Shown in pieces: positions 36,454 through 37,039 of a stretch of 37,039 bases of DNA (positions within the stretch are counted from its first letter, which is position 1; every line of letters begins with the position of its first letter). The DNA lies in NCBI GenBank assembly GCA_021736475.1, contig JAIPFV010000020.1, positions 1 through 37,039 on the forward strand. The letters are read 5' to 3'. Source of the stretch: Spirochaetia bacterium. GTDB lineage: Bacteria > Spirochaetota > Spirochaetia > DSM-16054 > Sediminispirochaetaceae. The position numbers and the translations under genes were made by a program. The notes under the pieces are model-generated. The model worked only from the letters and a program-made list of their open reading frames with translations. It ran no database searches and was not told where the DNA came from.

Positions 36454-37039
36454 ATGAAAACGCACAACGCTACTATAAGAAAACTGATCTTCCCCATGCC
36501 CTTCGTGAATTGAAGGGACGCCCGCTAGTAGTATTTGACCTGGAGACTAACGGCCTCTCAAACCGTAGCAGCGTCCTATCTTGCAGTGCTTTTAAGTTCA
36601 GCATTCGCAGCAGCACTTCAGCAAAGGGTCCGGAGGGCTTCTCTATTCAACCTGACAAGATTCAACCTGAGGATCCATTCGTCTTTCCGGAGGCCGGACC
36701 TCTGCAGTTAACCGGTGTTTTCGAGCGGTACTACTTTTCCCGAGAGCCGGAGAATATGGGTGCGATCCGGGTAAACGGACTAAGCGAGGATGTAATCCGC
36801 AGCCGTCGCGGGAGCGAAGATTGGCCGACTTTTTTTTCAGAAGACAAGGAGTTTCTAGATTTTATTGGCGATGCCGGACTGTTCGTAGCCCACAATATCG
36901 ACTTTGACGCCCAGTTTGTGCCGTTTCTGTTTGACAAGCCGCTGTTTTGCACGATGAAAAGCAATAGCATCGGTAAATACCCAAAATTGGCCGAGTTAGC
37001 CCGCCGATTTAAGATTACCACCGATGGATCTCAACTTCA
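36450..37039 (+). CDS. DEDD-family 3'-5' exonuclease (3' end missing)
   Basis: An open frame begins at the ATG overlapping the aminotransferase stop (ATGA) and continues past the right edge (196 codons seen). It has ExoI motif FDLETNG (D30, E32) and ExoII motif AHNIDFDAQFV (D153), the DnaQ-like metal-binding residues. AIRVNGLSEDVI between them is typical of DNA polymerase III epsilon-like proteins, but residues about 50-100 are longer than usual. The ExoIII motif would lie beyond the window. The substrate (DNA proofreading, RNA trimming or oligonucleotide turnover) is unknown, as is why it is coupled to an aminotransferase. Confidence 0.85.
   Translation, partial: MNENAQRYYKKTDLPHALRELKGRPLVVFDLETNGLSNRSSVLSCSAFKFSIRSSTSAKGPEGFSIQPDKIQPEDPFVFPEAGPLQLTGVFERYYFSREPENMGAIRVNGLSEDVIRSRRGSEDWPTFFSEDKEFLDFIGDAGLFVAHNIDFDAQFVPFLFDKPLFCTMKSNSIGKYPKLAELARRFKITTDGSQL

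Overview
The window is a chromosomal segment of a spirochaete, most likely a free-living member of Spirochaetales (moderate G+C; genus not resolvable by eye). The evidence is the composition of the ribosomal/RNA polymerase cluster (no fusA between rpsG and tuf; no adk, map or infA between secY and rpmJ), an Asn in RpoB at the position equivalent to E. coli Ser531 (a known spirochaete hallmark linked to natural rifampicin resistance), and a two-TM sensor-like protein with a very Glu-rich tail.

Layout. (1) 1-1765, minus: 5' part of a membrane protein gene (cache-like extracytoplasmic domain, cytoplasmic tail about half Glu) that runs off the left edge. (2) 1858-1888: strong intrinsic terminator ending the large cluster. 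(3) 1933-29445, minus: one co-directional block read as tRNA-Thr, rpmG, tRNA-Trp, secE, nusG, rplKAJL, rpoBC, rpsLG, a 333-nt structured gap, tuf, then the S10, spc and alpha operons (rpsJ to rplQ). It holds 40 protein genes (33 ribosomal proteins plus SecE, NusG, RpoB, RpoC, EF-Tu, SecY, RpoA) and 2 tRNAs, mostly with 0-30 nt spacing or small overlaps. Candidate control points are two TTGACA promoters at the head, an L1-binding-site-like leader before rplK, hairpins between rplL and rpoB, a promoter plus long structured leader before tuf, and a hairpin between tuf and rpsJ. (4) 29595-33776, plus: a NifA-type sigma-54 activator followed by glycogen phosphorylase. (5) 33811-34530, minus: a DUF554 membrane protein. 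(6) 34601-37039, plus: an 81-nt strand-biased hairpin directly upstream of a compact set encoding a MobA/MocA-like nucleotidyltransferase, a class I/II aminotransferase and a DEDD 3'-5' exonuclease (cut by the right edge).

Most of the window is conserved translation and transcription machinery. The least explained material is RNA-level: the tuf leader region (about 16758-16996) and the hairpin at 34601-34681. Next come the Glu-rich repeat protein and the small nucleotidyltransferase-aminotransferase-exonuclease set. All identifications are by eye from motifs and gene order; no database search was run.
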